This document shows, piece by piece, positions 27,278 through 36,460 of a stretch of DNA of 64,000 nucleotides. The notes under the pieces are model-generated. The model did not search any database. It was not told the DNA's origin and worked only from the letters and a program-made list of their open reading frames with translations. The position numbers and the translations under genes are program-made. The stretch is taken from the NCBI GenBank assembly GCA_008501825.1, contig QQUA01000002.1:420695-484694 (forward strand), given 5' to 3'. This DNA comes from Planctomycetota bacterium. Lineage in GTDB: Bacteria > Planctomycetota > UBA1135. Within the stretch, counting starts at the first letter, position 1. Every line of letters begins with the position of its first letter.

Positions 27278-29043
27278 CGCAAGGAATGACCGCTCAGGAC
27301 CTGGGTATCTTCGAGAATAAAACCGTTGGAAAGGGAGTTTCCGAAGCGTTCGAAATCGCGAAAGCGCCAATGGATCTTTTTCTGTCGATCGATTTCCAGG
27401 ATCTGCGGCTGAGCTTCTTCCCCATGGCAGTTTCCGATCACAATGTTGCCGTTTTTCAGCACCTGCAAGGTGGTCACCCAAGCCAATCGGATCTCCGGCA
27501 GCTCGTCTTGTCGAAGTTGCCAAACGATCTGTTTGTCGGGATTGACTTCCAAAACCCCATGGCCGTTGCCGGTGGAAAGCAAGGTGTGGCCATTGGGGAG
27601 CCGAATCGCAGCGAATACCTGATTCCCCCAAGCATCCGCCCCCCAACCAGATGCCGGCTTTCGGTTGAATAGAGGAACCTCATAGAACCAAAGGACTCGG
27701 CCTTGCCGGTCGTATTCCCGAACCACCCCATCGGCCTCGTGGCAGACCAAATAAGTTCCAGTCGGAGTCTTCCGCACCAAGCGGGTGTCGTGATGGGGAT
27801 CGGGCCGATCCACCTGAAGAGGAATTTGCCACAGCAAGGTGCCCTGGCGGTCGACTTCCAACAATCGAGCGGCTCCGGATTCGGCGATTAAAGTAACGTC
27901 GTCGGCTAAACGCTGGAATGCGTGAATTTCAATGGGTCCGTCGCCGGGGCGCCGGTTCTGCGCCGCAGCATCGTAGCTCCAGTGCAGCGAACCATCTTTG
28001 GGATCGATTTCCAGGATTCGTGTCCAGCGATCTTGAAACAGTACGCGGCCGTCGGCAAGCCATTGCAAATCGTGCAACTGTTCAATGGGATGTTCCCACA
28101 AAAGCTCAAAATGGCCGATGGCGGTTTCCTGTATCAAGGCGATTCGCTTCTTGGAAGCATCGGCGGCCAGGAGGCGTCGCGGGCTTCCATGTTGAAATGG
28201 CTCGGCCGGCAGGGCTAGAGAACCGCTGATCTGCAAGTCGGGCCAGCTTCGTTGCCAGGCTTCCAGTTCGGCTTCCGAAACCTTGGTTTGATACAGGACC
28301 AATCGTTGCAGGCGAGAAAGCTTGGGGAATAACTGGCTTAATTCAGAGCCGACGCTGGTGGAATGGAGGTTGAGGTACTCCAGTTCGGGGCTTTGAGGTA
28401 GCCAAGATTGCAACCATGGCGGCGGTGCATTGGAAGCTTGGAAATGGACGCGCCGCAGTTTCGGCATGGCGGGAAGGACTTGCCAAACCGCCTCCGGCCA
28501 TTGCTGCTTGGCCAAGGAGATCTCGACGATTCGATCGGCCACCGTTTGCAAAGCCGCCAGTCCCTCCGCCGAAGGAGTTGCGGTGTTCAAAGAAAAGTCC
28601 ACCGCTAACCAAGATTCATCCGCTCCCGCGGCAAAGTCCACCCGGCCGCCGCACAAGCGGCCTAATTCGGCCAGCCGCTGCTGTTCCGCCCGCCGGTTTT
28701 CCGCGGCGGATTTCACTTGATCGAAGAAACCTATGGTTTCGGCTCCGGCCTTCATCCAATTTTGGAGTACCGCTAATTCCTCGGCGGGCAGAGAGCCGTC
28801 CGGGGGCATGACGTCCGAATCTTCCGATGGCAGGCCGATGCGATAGGCAAACTCGCTTTCTTGCCACGCCTCCCGGTCTAGCACCGAAGTCAAGCCTTCT
28901 TCGGTATCCAGTCGCAACCCCCCTTTGGCCTTTTCAGCACCATGACAGGACCAGCATCGAGCCTGCAGGACGGCGGCAGCTTCCTGGTTCGGATCTTGGG
29001 TAAATCCGACCATCGATCCCCACAGCAACAGGTGAAGCCACAT
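27274..29043 (-). CDS. Secreted cytochrome-c / leucine-rich-repeat / PQQ-like beta-propeller fusion
   Basis: 589 residues from ATG 29043 (a TTG at 29049 would give a TTGA overlap with the preceding stop). A short signal peptide precedes a planctomycete-type cytochrome domain with one CWSCH haem site (Cys30, Cys33, His34) and KGGLRLDTEEGL. Leucine-rich repeats follow, such as LPKLRRVHFQ, LEYLNLHSTSV and LQRLVLYQTKV. The C-terminal half has repeated propeller blades: ILEIDPKDGSLHWSY, LLEVDRQGTLLWQI, VREYDRQGRVLWFY, VLEVNPDKQIVWQL and ILEIDRQKKIHWRF. No catalytic residues for a quinoprotein dehydrogenase are evident, so binding is likelier than catalysis. It is the third operon gene. Confidence 0.88.
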   Translation of the reverse strand: MWLHLLLWGSMVGFTQDPNQEAAAVLQARCWSCHGAEKAKGGLRLDTEEGLTSVLDREAWQESEFAYRIGLPSEDSDVMPPDGSLPAEELAVLQNWMKAGAETIGFFDQVKSAAENRRAEQQRLAELGRLCGGRVDFAAGADESWLAVDFSLNTATPSAEGLAALQTVADRIVEISLAKQQWPEAVWQVLPAMPKLRRVHFQASNAPPPWLQSWLPQSPELEYLNLHSTSVGSELSQLFPKLSRLQRLVLYQTKVSEAELEAWQRSWPDLQISGSLALPAEPFQHGSPRRLLAADASKKRIALIQETAIGHFELLWEHPIEQLHDLQWLADGRVLFQDRWTRILEIDPKDGSLHWSYDAAAQNRRPGDGPIEIHAFQRLADDVTLIAESGAARLLEVDRQGTLLWQIPLQVDRPDPHHDTRLVRKTPTGTYLVCHEADGVVREYDRQGRVLWFYEVPLFNRKPASGWGADAWGNQVFAAIRLPNGHTLLSTGNGHGVLEVNPDKQIVWQLRQDELPEIRLAWVTTLQVLKNGNIVIGNCHGEEAQPQILEIDRQKKIHWRFRDFERFGNSLSNGFILEDTQVLSGHSLR

Positions 29044-29045
29044 GC

Positions 29046-30518
29046 TCAAGCCAAAATTTGCTGAATGGGACGAGCTCCTTCGACGCCGACCAATTTCTGA
29101 TCCAAGCCGTTGAAGAAGAAGCTCAAGCCGTTTGGATCCAAGCCCAAGAGATGAAGGATGGTGGCGTGCAGGTTCTTGACGTGGAATCGATCCCGAACCG
29201 CTTTGGAGCCCAATTCATCGGTTTCTCCCACGCTGACTCCGCCGCGAATGCCTCCGCCGGCCAGCCACATGGTGAAACCCCAAGAGTTGTGATCGCGGCC
29301 GGTGCCCTCGGCATATTCCGCCGTCGGCTGACGGCCGAATTCTCCACCCCAAACCACCAGGGTTTGATCCAGTAGCCCGCGTTGTTTCAAATCGGTCAAC
29401 AAGGCGGCGATGGGACGGTCGGTTCGGCCGGCATGGCGCGTGTGATTGAAGATCAAGTCTCCATGAGCATCCCAATTGTCGTCGTTGTGGCCGCCGCCGG
29501 AATAGATCTGGATGAAGCGAACTCCGCGTTCGACCAGGCGTCGGGCCAAAAGGCACTTGCGACCGAAATCGGCGGTTTTCGGTTGGTCCAGGCCATACAT
29601 CTGCTGAGTGGCTTCCGATTCCTTGCCGACATCGACCGCCTCCGGGGCAGCGCTTTGCATGCGGTAAGCCAATTCAAATTGAGCGATTCGCGCCGCCAGT
29701 TCCGGATTGCCGGGGTGGGATTCTTGGTGAATCTGGTTTTCCCGTTTCAGATGATCGAGCAAGCGCCGTTGCCGGCCCTGGGCTAAAACCGGCGGCGGAT
29801 CCAAACTTAAGATCGGAGTCCCTTCCGCCCGCAAAGGCACGCCTTGGAAGGAAGCCGGCATGTAACCGTTGGTCCAATTCTTGGCGCCGTTGATCGGGCC
29901 GCCGCTTGGATCCAACATGACCACGTAGCCGGGCAAATTCTGGTTTACGCTTCCCAAGCCGTAGTTGATCCAGGAACCCAAACTTGGATGCCCGCTGATC
30001 AACCGGCCGCAGTTCATGTTCAACAACCCGGAACCGTGGATCGGGCTTTCCGCATACATGGAGTGAACGAAAGCGATGTCGTCCACGCAATGGCCCAAGT
30101 AAGGGAATAAGTCGGAGACGTATTTGCCGCACTGGCCATAAGGTCGGAAGCGCCATTTCGGACCGACCACTCGCCCTCCCGGCCGTTTACCCTGGCGCCC
30201 GAAAGTCGGAACGTCAATGGTCTTTCCGTCCAGCGGGTAAAGCTTGGGTTTGTAGTCGAAGGTATCGACTTGGCTGGGCCCTCCATACATGAATAGAAAG
30301 ATCACGCTCTTGGCTTTCGGCGCGTGATGCAAATGGGAAGCCGGTTCCTGTCCGAACAGGGGATTCGACTGGGAACCGTCTGCGATCAGGCTTTGGCCGC
30401 GAAGCCAACGGGGCCCCAACAAACTGGCCAAAGCCACCGAGGCAAAGCCGGCTCCGCCTTGCCAAAGGAATTCGCGCCGGGTGCGGCGGCAGAAATGCGG
30501 ATTTCGAGAGGAAGTCAT
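29046..30518 (-). CDS. DUF1501 family protein exported by the Tat pathway
   Basis: 490 residues from ATG 30518, which overlaps the preceding stop as ATGA. A twin-arginine signal is clear (TRREFLWQGGAGFASVALASL). The body has the alkaline-phosphatase/sulfatase-like pattern of DUF1501: SVIFLFMYGGPSQVDTFDYK, FVHSMYAESPIHGSGLLNMNCGR, GVRFIQIYSGGGHNDDNWDAHGD and VVWGGEFGRQPTAE. Family knowledge: DUF1501 genes sit next to DUF1549/DUF1553 cytochrome genes throughout Planctomycetota, and no reaction is established. It is probably periplasmic and metal-dependent. Confidence 0.93.
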   Translation of the reverse strand: MTSSRNPHFCRRTRREFLWQGGAGFASVALASLLGPRWLRGQSLIADGSQSNPLFGQEPASHLHHAPKAKSVIFLFMYGGPSQVDTFDYKPKLYPLDGKTIDVPTFGRQGKRPGGRVVGPKWRFRPYGQCGKYVSDLFPYLGHCVDDIAFVHSMYAESPIHGSGLLNMNCGRLISGHPSLGSWINYGLGSVNQNLPGYVVMLDPSGGPINGAKNWTNGYMPASFQGVPLRAEGTPILSLDPPPVLAQGRQRRLLDHLKRENQIHQESHPGNPELAARIAQFELAYRMQSAAPEAVDVGKESEATQQMYGLDQPKTADFGRKCLLARRLVERGVRFIQIYSGGGHNDDNWDAHGDLIFNHTRHAGRTDRPIAALLTDLKQRGLLDQTLVVWGGEFGRQPTAEYAEGTGRDHNSWGFTMWLAGGGIRGGVSVGETDELGSKAVRDRFHVKNLHATILHLLGLDPNGLSFFFNGLDQKLVGVEGARPIQQILA

Positions 30519-33500
30519 CAGTCCAACCAAAGGAACTCATTTTGATTCAACAAGGCCAAGCAAAACAAAGCCAAGGCTTCCTGCGGCGAGGTGCCGTGGT
30601 CTTGGTTCAAGGTTTGCAAAAATCCGCGGTGGCGGTCGACTTCGCCGGCGAAGGGTTCTCGCCCCAAAGCAAGGCGCAAGGCTAGAGCGATTTGCCCTTC
30701 TTCCGTCTCGCCTTCCTGCTCCAGGCGGGCGGCAAAACGAACCGCCATGTCCTGGCAAAATCCGCCGTTTAAAGTCATCAGAGCTTGGGTAGGAATATTG
30801 GTCGGGAATCTCTCCGGACAGGAAATGTCCGGATCGGGTTGATCCAAACTCTGCAGTAAGGGAAAGCGAAGCGAGCGCTTGACGAAAACGTACAAGCTGC
30901 GGCGGTGAGCTTCCGATTCCGGCGAATGGCCCCAAGCCTGTTCCGGCCGGGACGCCGTGGCCAAAACTTCCTCTGGAAGCTGAGGATAAACGCTGGGACC
31001 GAACATGCTCAGATTCAAACTCCCGCTTACCGCTAAAGCAGCATCGCGAAACTCTTCCGCCCGCAATCGCCGGGGTTCAAAGCGCCAATAGAGGCGGTTA
31101 TTTGGATCTTCGGCCATCGCTCGCTCCGAACCGACGCTGGCCATTCGATAACTTTGAGAAGTCATCAAATAGCGGTGCATGGCTTTTAAGGACCAGCCTT
31201 CCGACAACAGCTTCAAGGCCAGATGGTCGAGTAATTCAGGATGGGTCGGCTTCACTCCGAGTCTGCCGAAATCGCCGGGAGAGGGGCAAAGTCCTCGCCC
31301 GAAGTGAAATTGCCAAATTCGATTGGCCATCACCCTGGCGGTCAGATAGGCACCTTCCTCCACCAGCCAGCGCGCCAAAGCCAAACGCCTGCCGGTTGAA
31401 TGGCCTTCGCCTGGGAGCTTTTCCACTTTCGGCCCTTGGAAAACCTCGATGCCGACTTGGAAGGCGGCAGGAATCGCCGGCGCCACCCTTTCGCCCTGAG
31501 CGTGGGCACTGCCTCGCAACAACACGTGCTGTGGCGGAGCTTGCCCTCCTCGTTCAAAAGCCACCAGAGCCGGATAAGCCTCCATCACCGGAGCCCGCTC
31601 GAGTTCCTCTCGCCGTTGCAACAACATTCGGGCTTGATCGAAAACTCCCGGCTCCAGGAATCGCCCCCCCTCCTGAGCCAGGCGAATTCGACGAGCGGAC
31701 AGGTTCTCGGCTAGCCATCCACTGCGGAGACCGGCGTCTATGTATTGACCTCCTCCTTGGTTTCGGCAGGAGATGGCCAATACATTGGATCCCACCACCA
31801 GGGCATCTACTGCAGATTGCGGAAGTTGCCATTCTCCATAGTCCACTCGGAACCCGCTGCGTTCGAAAACCAAGATGCCATTGAGATAAACCTGGACGTC
31901 TTCATCGTGATGCAAACTCAGGATCAGCGCACGAGGAATCTTGGTCAAAGCGAAACGAGTTCGCATGAATAACTGCCCAGCATGCCAATCGGTTCGGACT
32001 ACGGCTCCGGGAGTTTGACGGCGCCCGAAACCGGCATGACCTTCCTTCCAGTTTCGGTCGTCAAAACCCGGCATTGGCCAACCATCGGCGGCCTCCTGCC
32101 GATAGCGCCATCGAACCGCTTGGCTGCGAGCGTCGGCCAACAGGATCTCTGCAGGCGGTTCGTCGTTTTGGGCAAGCACTTCGTCGAAGGCCTCTAGATA
32201 AGGTTTCAATTCGGCATCCAACACAGCCAGAGCCCTTTCCTTGGCCAATTGGCTCAATCGGCCCGCGGTTGCCGGATCGGCAATCGGACGGGTCATGCCG
32301 CCTCCCAGGTGTTGGCCGAAGTCGTCGCCTCCGTAACCGCTCAAATTGTTGAAATAGGCGGTAAATCCATAGTAGTCCTCTTGAGTAATCGGGTCGGCTT
32401 TGTGGTCGTGACAGCGAGCGCAACCCAGGGTGGTTCCCAAGAAGACTTGGCCGGTAGTATCCACAATGTCGGCTAACTCATCGGCTCGAGCTTGCAAACG
32501 ATCGGCAGGTTCGTCGTCCCAAACGCCCAATCGAAAAAATCCGGTGGCCAACCTCGGATCCAAGGCGGCCGGTGCCTCGCCGTTCGCTTGTTGAAGTAGG
32601 AAAAGCTCGTCGCCCGCCAGTTGCTCGATCAAAAATTGATCATAAGGCATGTCCTGGTTCAAGGCGCGAATCACCCAATCTCGATAGCGCCAAATATTGG
32701 TTTTTCGAGCATCTCGCTCATAACCATTGGTTTCGGCGTAGCGAACTTGATCCAACCAGTGCCGGGCCCATTGTTCGCCGTAATGAGGAGAAGCTAACAA
32801 GCGCTCAATGAGCAGCGCCCAGGCCGCATCGAAACCTTTTTGTTCCACCTCCTGCAAAAAAGTTCGGCGTTGCTCCAAGGTCGGGGGCAAGCCGAGTAAG
32901 TTGAAAGTGGCTCGTCGCAACAAACTTTCCGCTTTCGCTTGAGGAGCCGGTTGCAAACCGGCCTGCTCCAAGCCATGCCAAATCCAAGCGTCCACCGAAT
33001 TCCGATTCCAGTCCGGATTTGAACTCACCGGCGGGGTTTCAGATTGCAGAGCTTGATAAGCCCACCAATCATTCGCCGAGGCCACGGCTTCTTCGTGGTG
33101 GGCGAAGCGCTCCGGGTCAGCCAAACGACCGGCCTCTCCTTCCGGCCAAGGAGCGCCGTCGAGAATCCACTTGCGCAGCAAAAGGCGTTCTTGGTCCGCT
33201 AATTTCCCCGACGGCGGCATGGCCAAATCAGGGTTTTCATATTCAACGACTTCGAGCAGGCGGCTGTCTTCCAGCCGCTTGCGATTTAAAACCGGCCCAC
33301 GACTTCCTCCCTGAGCAAAACTGGCCGCGTCAGAAAACAGCAGCTCTCCCTTGCGGTCCTGTCCGCCGTGACAGGGCAGGCAGCGGGCGATCAAAACCGG
33401 CTTTGCAGCTTCCCAGGAAGAGGAAGGCTCTTGCCCGGAAAGGGCGGAAATCAGACTGCCCCAAACCGTTAGGGCGAGCACCGCCGTACCAACCGGAAAG

Positions 33501-33520
33501 GACTTCGGAAGGACGTTCAT
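30518..33520 (-). CDS. PSD1 / planctomycete cytochrome C / DUF1549-DUF1553 protein
   Basis: 1000 residues from ATG 33520. A signal peptide is followed by a cytochrome domain with RCLPCHGGQDRKGEL (Cys47, Cys50, His51). DUF1549 is represented by SVDAWIWHGLEQAGLQP and HWLDQVRYAETNGYERD, and a second haem-like LGCARCHDHKADPI follows. A beta-sandwich insert (YLNGILVFERSGF) separates it from DUF1553, seen as RVMANRIWQFHFGRG and SPGDFGRLGVKPTHPELLD. Family knowledge: a planctomycete-specific secreted or periplasmic family, suspected to act in polymer degradation. It is the first gene of the operon and is divergent from the XylR-like regulator. Confidence 0.95.
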   Translation of the reverse strand: MNVLPKSFPVGTAVLALTVWGSLISALSGQEPSSSWEAAKPVLIARCLPCHGGQDRKGELLFSDAASFAQGGSRGPVLNRKRLEDSRLLEVVEYENPDLAMPPSGKLADQERLLLRKWILDGAPWPEGEAGRLADPERFAHHEEAVASANDWWAYQALQSETPPVSSNPDWNRNSVDAWIWHGLEQAGLQPAPQAKAESLLRRATFNLLGLPPTLEQRRTFLQEVEQKGFDAAWALLIERLLASPHYGEQWARHWLDQVRYAETNGYERDARKTNIWRYRDWVIRALNQDMPYDQFLIEQLAGDELFLLQQANGEAPAALDPRLATGFFRLGVWDDEPADRLQARADELADIVDTTGQVFLGTTLGCARCHDHKADPITQEDYYGFTAYFNNLSGYGGDDFGQHLGGGMTRPIADPATAGRLSQLAKERALAVLDAELKPYLEAFDEVLAQNDEPPAEILLADARSQAVRWRYRQEAADGWPMPGFDDRNWKEGHAGFGRRQTPGAVVRTDWHAGQLFMRTRFALTKIPRALILSLHHDEDVQVYLNGILVFERSGFRVDYGEWQLPQSAVDALVVGSNVLAISCRNQGGGQYIDAGLRSGWLAENLSARRIRLAQEGGRFLEPGVFDQARMLLQRREELERAPVMEAYPALVAFERGGQAPPQHVLLRGSAHAQGERVAPAIPAAFQVGIEVFQGPKVEKLPGEGHSTGRRLALARWLVEEGAYLTARVMANRIWQFHFGRGLCPSPGDFGRLGVKPTHPELLDHLALKLLSEGWSLKAMHRYLMTSQSYRMASVGSERAMAEDPNNRLYWRFEPRRLRAEEFRDAALAVSGSLNLSMFGPSVYPQLPEEVLATASRPEQAWGHSPESEAHRRSLYVFVKRSLRFPLLQSLDQPDPDISCPERFPTNIPTQALMTLNGGFCQDMAVRFAARLEQEGETEEGQIALALRLALGREPFAGEVDRHRGFLQTLNQDHGTSPQEALALFCLALLNQNEFLWLD

Positions 33521-33610
33521 GACAAGGGAGGCCAAGGGCGGGGGCGGAATTGCCACACGAGGGTTTGTTCACCATACCGGGCCATCGAACCGCCGAAAAT
33601 GTCACTCTGG

Positions 33611-33620
33611 CCTCTAGAGG
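33611..33620. promoter_or_regulatory. Perfect palindrome between the PSD1 operon and the XylR-like gene
   Basis: CCTCTAGAGG lies midway in the 137-base divergent region and is a perfect 10-bp palindrome. GTCAC (33601-33605) and GTGAC (33620-33624) form a second, offset inverted repeat around it. It is a candidate operator for the adjacent regulator. Confidence 0.4.
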
Positions 33621-33657
33621 TGACCTTTCGGCCGGAAACCGGGCCATAATGGGGATC

Positions 33658-34830
33658 ATGGCCTCTTCTGCCCGGTCCGTTTTGTTGGCTCTGTCGTGGT
33701 ACGACCACCGAGTTCATCGAGGGGTGGCCCGCTATGCCGAGCGCTTTGGTTGGTATCTGGATGCCCGGATGGCCAACTCCACCGAACCGGTCTGGGGCTG
33801 GCAAGGGGACGGAGTCCTGTGCAAAATCGGCTGCACCGCCGTGGACGAAGAGCTTCGCAATTTCGTTTTGAGCCTGAACTTGCCTACGGTCGATCTATCC
33901 GTGTTCGGCCCGCCGGCCGGCCTACCTGCTTTGGAATTCAATCCGATGGAAATCGGACGTTTGGCTGCCGAACATTTCCTGCAACGGGGCTTTGCCCATT
34001 TCGCCTGGTATCCGAACTTGCCGGGTGCTCCTCTGGCTGCGAGAAGGAATGGATTTCAGAACTGCTTGGCGGAAAGAGGTTTTCCAGTTCATCTCTTGGA
34101 TCCGATCCCCACCGAGCAAGTCCCGCAAGGTTGGCAGGACGGAGAGTTAAAGCTTGGTCGAAAGCTGGCGAAGCTGCCGCAGCCGATCGGGATCTTGGCC
34201 TTCAACGACGATTGGGCGGTGCAACTGCTCCGTGCTTGCGAGGCCGTTGGACTTCAAGTTCCCGAACAAGTCGCCGTTTTGGGTATCGATAATCAAAGTT
34301 TGGTCTGCGAACACCTGGCCGTACCTCTTTCCAGCGTACGCCTGGATTTGGAAGCTTGGGGCGAGCAAGCGGCTTCCATGTTGCACCGATTCATGGAAAA
34401 AGAATCAAGCTGGACCGAAGCGCAAAAGGAAGCGGATATGGCATGGATGTCCCCCAGCGAAGTCGTGGCTCGGCGAAGTACCGACGTCATCGCCGTGAAA
34501 CATTCCGCCGTTTCCAAGGCCGTAGCTTTTATTTCCGAAAACTTCGCCGAGGGCCTGCAAGTCGCCGATGTGGTCCGAGCCTCCGGTTTATCTAGGAGCG
34601 GCTTAAAAGAAGCGTTTCGCCGCCATTTGCACCGTTCGATTCATGAGGAAATCCAGCGAGTTCAATGCCTGGAAATGCGGCGCCTGCTGAGAACGACCGA
34701 TTGGACTCTCGATCGAGTGGCCCGAGCCTGCGGATTGGCCAACGTCCGTCACCTTCATCGCCTGTTTGGTCGATTTGAAACGATGACGCCTCAGGAATAT
34801 CGAAAGCTGGACCAAGCCGCAACCGATTAA
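33658..34830 (+). CDS. XylR-like transcriptional regulator (periplasmic-binding-like sensor plus AraC-type HTH)
   Basis: 390 residues from ATG 33658 (ATG 33649 would add three). The N-terminal two-thirds resemble LacI/PBP1 sugar-binding domains: VLLALSWYDHRVHRGVARYA, PIGILAFNDDWAVQLLRAC and VAVLGIDNQSLVCEH. The C-terminal 100 residues are an AraC helix-turn-helix pair: GLQVADVVRASGLSRSGLKEAF and LDRVARACGLANVRHLHRLF. The length matches the XylR family. Family knowledge: such proteins activate sugar catabolism on binding the sugar. Its divergent position suggests that it controls the PSD1-DUF1501-propeller-dehydrogenase-symporter operon. Its stop shares TTAA with the convergent tetR-type gene. 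Confidence 0.92.
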   Translation: MASSARSVLLALSWYDHRVHRGVARYAERFGWYLDARMANSTEPVWGWQGDGVLCKIGCTAVDEELRNFVLSLNLPTVDLSVFGPPAGLPALEFNPMEIGRLAAEHFLQRGFAHFAWYPNLPGAPLAARRNGFQNCLAERGFPVHLLDPIPTEQVPQGWQDGELKLGRKLAKLPQPIGILAFNDDWAVQLLRACEAVGLQVPEQVAVLGIDNQSLVCEHLAVPLSSVRLDLEAWGEQAASMLHRFMEKESSWTEAQKEADMAWMSPSEVVARRSTDVIAVKHSAVSKAVAFISENFAEGLQVADVVRASGLSRSGLKEAFRRHLHRSIHEEIQRVQCLEMRRLLRTTDWTLDRVARACGLANVRHLHRLFGRFETMTPQEYRKLDQAATD

Positions 34831-35444
34831 GCCACGTGGAATAGAAGCTCCACGTATTGTTTGTAGTGTAAGAGTTGTTGGGCGAATATTTTGGGCTCCT
34901 TCATCGCTCTGGCCATGATGAAGGCACCCTCGAAAATCCCGGTGAGCATATCGGCCAAACTTTCCGAATGAAACTCCATCGCCGGCGGATGGAGGGCAAC
35001 GGCTTCCTCCAGCTTGCGGCTAAGGACATGACGCCATTCCAACATGGAAAAGGCAATGACGCCCATGGTTTCCGAATCGAACAAACCACTTTCATAACAG
35101 TAGGAGGCGAACAAACATCCTGGGAAGGGATCGTCCATGCCCTCCGCCATTTCCAAAAACAGACCCAGGAAAATCAAGTATTGCTGCAAAGGGTCTTTGG
35201 AAAGCCGTTCGGCCCGCTGCATGAAATCCCGAAGCAATTCGCTCTCACTCTGGGCATAGCGGTCGATCAAGGCCCGAGCCAGATCGTTCTTGGTTTTGTA
35301 GTGATAGAAGAAGGCACCTTTGGTGATCCCGACACGATCCAGGATTTGATCGATGGACGTCGCCGAGAAGCCTTGTTTCAGGACCAACTCCTGGGCCGCA
35401 TCCAGGATTCGCCGGCGAGTTTCGGTACTGTTGCGAGTTGCCAT
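34827..35444 (-). CDS. TetR-family transcriptional repressor
   Basis: 205 residues. The N-terminal HTH is typical: TRRRILDAAQELVLKQGFSATSIDQILDRVGITKG then AFFYHYKTKNDLARALI. The C-terminal ligand domain has PGCLFASYCYE, resembling the TetR_C subgroup of NemR/AcrR-type regulators. It is divergent from the hydroxylase gene. A TATAAT -10 box on its strand at 35469-35464 lies inside one of two matching operator-like repeats, so autorepression is likely. Confidence 0.93.
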   Translation of the reverse strand: MATRNSTETRRRILDAAQELVLKQGFSATSIDQILDRVGITKGAFFYHYKTKNDLARALIDRYAQSESELLRDFMQRAERLSKDPLQQYLIFLGLFLEMAEGMDDPFPGCLFASYCYESGLFDSETMGVIAFSMLEWRHVLSRKLEEAVALHPPAMEFHSESLADMLTGIFEGAFIMARAMKEPKIFAQQLLHYKQYVELLFHVA

Positions 35445-35464
35445 GGTTGACCTTCCAAGGGGAA

Positions 35465-35483
35465 TTATACCTACTAGTCTGTT
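35465..35483. promoter_or_regulatory. TetR operator-like repeat, copy 1
   Basis: The sequence TTATACCTACTAGTCTGTT contains the partial dyad ACCTACT/AGTCTGT. It differs from copy 2 at only three of 19 positions. It overlaps a perfect minus-strand TATAAT (35464-35469) placed 20 bases before the tetR-type ATG. Confidence 0.6.
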
Positions 35484-35606
35484 CAGAAGAAGTCGAATCT
35501 CCCCAGCAGATGAAATTTCCTAAATATTTTTTTATAAGTAGTTATGTATTTCAATCAGGAAATTTCGAAAACCGGCTTGCTCCCGAAAGGTTTTGCCCTT
35601 ACGCTT

Positions 35607-35625
35607 TTATACCAACTGGTCGGTT
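35607..35625. promoter_or_regulatory. TetR operator-like repeat, copy 2
   Basis: The sequence TTATACCAACTGGTCGGTT contains ACCAACT/GGTCGGT, an imperfect dyad like the ACC...GGT sites bound by many TetR proteins. It lies 37 bases before the hydroxylase ATG, where bound repressor would block transcription. Confidence 0.6.
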
Positions 35626-35662
35626 TGTTTCCGGCCTCCCAACTCCAAAACAGGACTGAAAC

Positions 35663-36445
35663 ATGCTCGCTTCCTACGCAGAAACCTTGGGCCTGGCCTG
35701 CATCCCGGCCTTCCTCTTGCTCGATTTGCTGGTTCGCCACCGCGCCTTTCCGGCACCACGCTGGTGGCGGCTCCGCGCCTTGGCGGTAACGGTAGCCGCT
35801 TTCTTCCTCTCGATGGCGGTGGTCATGGCCTGGGGAAGTCTTCTAGGCGATTTCCACCTTCTCCCGGGAGAGGCCCTCGGCACCTGGGGAGGTGCCGTGG
35901 TTGGCGTTTTGGTCTATGAACTGCTTCACTACGCATACCACCGGTTGGCCCATCGATGGGACCCGCTTTGGCGCTGGTCCCACCAGCTCCACCACAGCGC
36001 CGAAAGTTTGGATGCCTTTGGAGCCTACTTCCTTCATCCCATCGACGTGGTGTTGTTCACCACGATTTCCAGTTTGGTGTTCTTCCCCCTGCTCGGCCTG
36101 AACCTGGCCGCCGGAGCTTTGGGTGGAGCCTTTTTAGTCTTCAACGCCATGTTCCAGCACGCCAACTTGAAAACCCCGCGCTGGGTTGGATATCTGGTGC
36201 AGCGGCCTGAAAGCCACAGCCTTCACCATGCCAAAGGCATCCACGCCTACAACTACTCCGATTTGCCTTTGTGGGACATCATCTTTGGAACTTTCAAAAA
36301 CCCCACCGAGATGGAAACCGAACTCGGCTTTTATCCCGGTGCCTCGAATCGGTTGGCGGCCATGCTGGTAGGCCGGGACGTCAGTTTGCCTCCGGAAGAA
36401 ACCAAAGACCGCGCCGGAAAACCCGCCCTCGAAGCTGCGGTTTGA
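35663..36445 (+). CDS. Sterol desaturase / fatty acid hydroxylase family membrane protein
   Basis: 260 residues with about four to five membrane helices. The di-iron histidine clusters are complete: HYAYHRLAH, HQLHHSAE and HSLHHAKGIHAYNY. Family knowledge: these integral enzymes use O2 to hydroxylate or desaturate lipids. The substrate cannot be read. Regulation by the divergent TetR protein is strongly suggested by the twin repeats, so the enzyme may respond to a lipid or an electrophile. A strong hairpin follows the stop. Confidence 0.92.
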   Translation: MLASYAETLGLACIPAFLLLDLLVRHRAFPAPRWWRLRALAVTVAAFFLSMAVVMAWGSLLGDFHLLPGEALGTWGGAVVGVLVYELLHYAYHRLAHRWDPLWRWSHQLHHSAESLDAFGAYFLHPIDVVLFTTISSLVFFPLLGLNLAAGALGGAFLVFNAMFQHANLKTPRWVGYLVQRPESHSLHHAKGIHAYNYSDLPLWDIIFGTFKNPTEMETELGFYPGASNRLAAMLVGRDVSLPPEETKDRAGKPALEAAV

Positions 36446-36460
36446 CCAAGGAATCCTGCT

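Noticed and set aside
26278..27646. Extended N-terminus of the Gfo/Idh/MocA frame back to 27646.
   Set aside because: It overlaps the propeller gene and lacks family similarity; ATG 27277 precedes the Rossmann motif directly.
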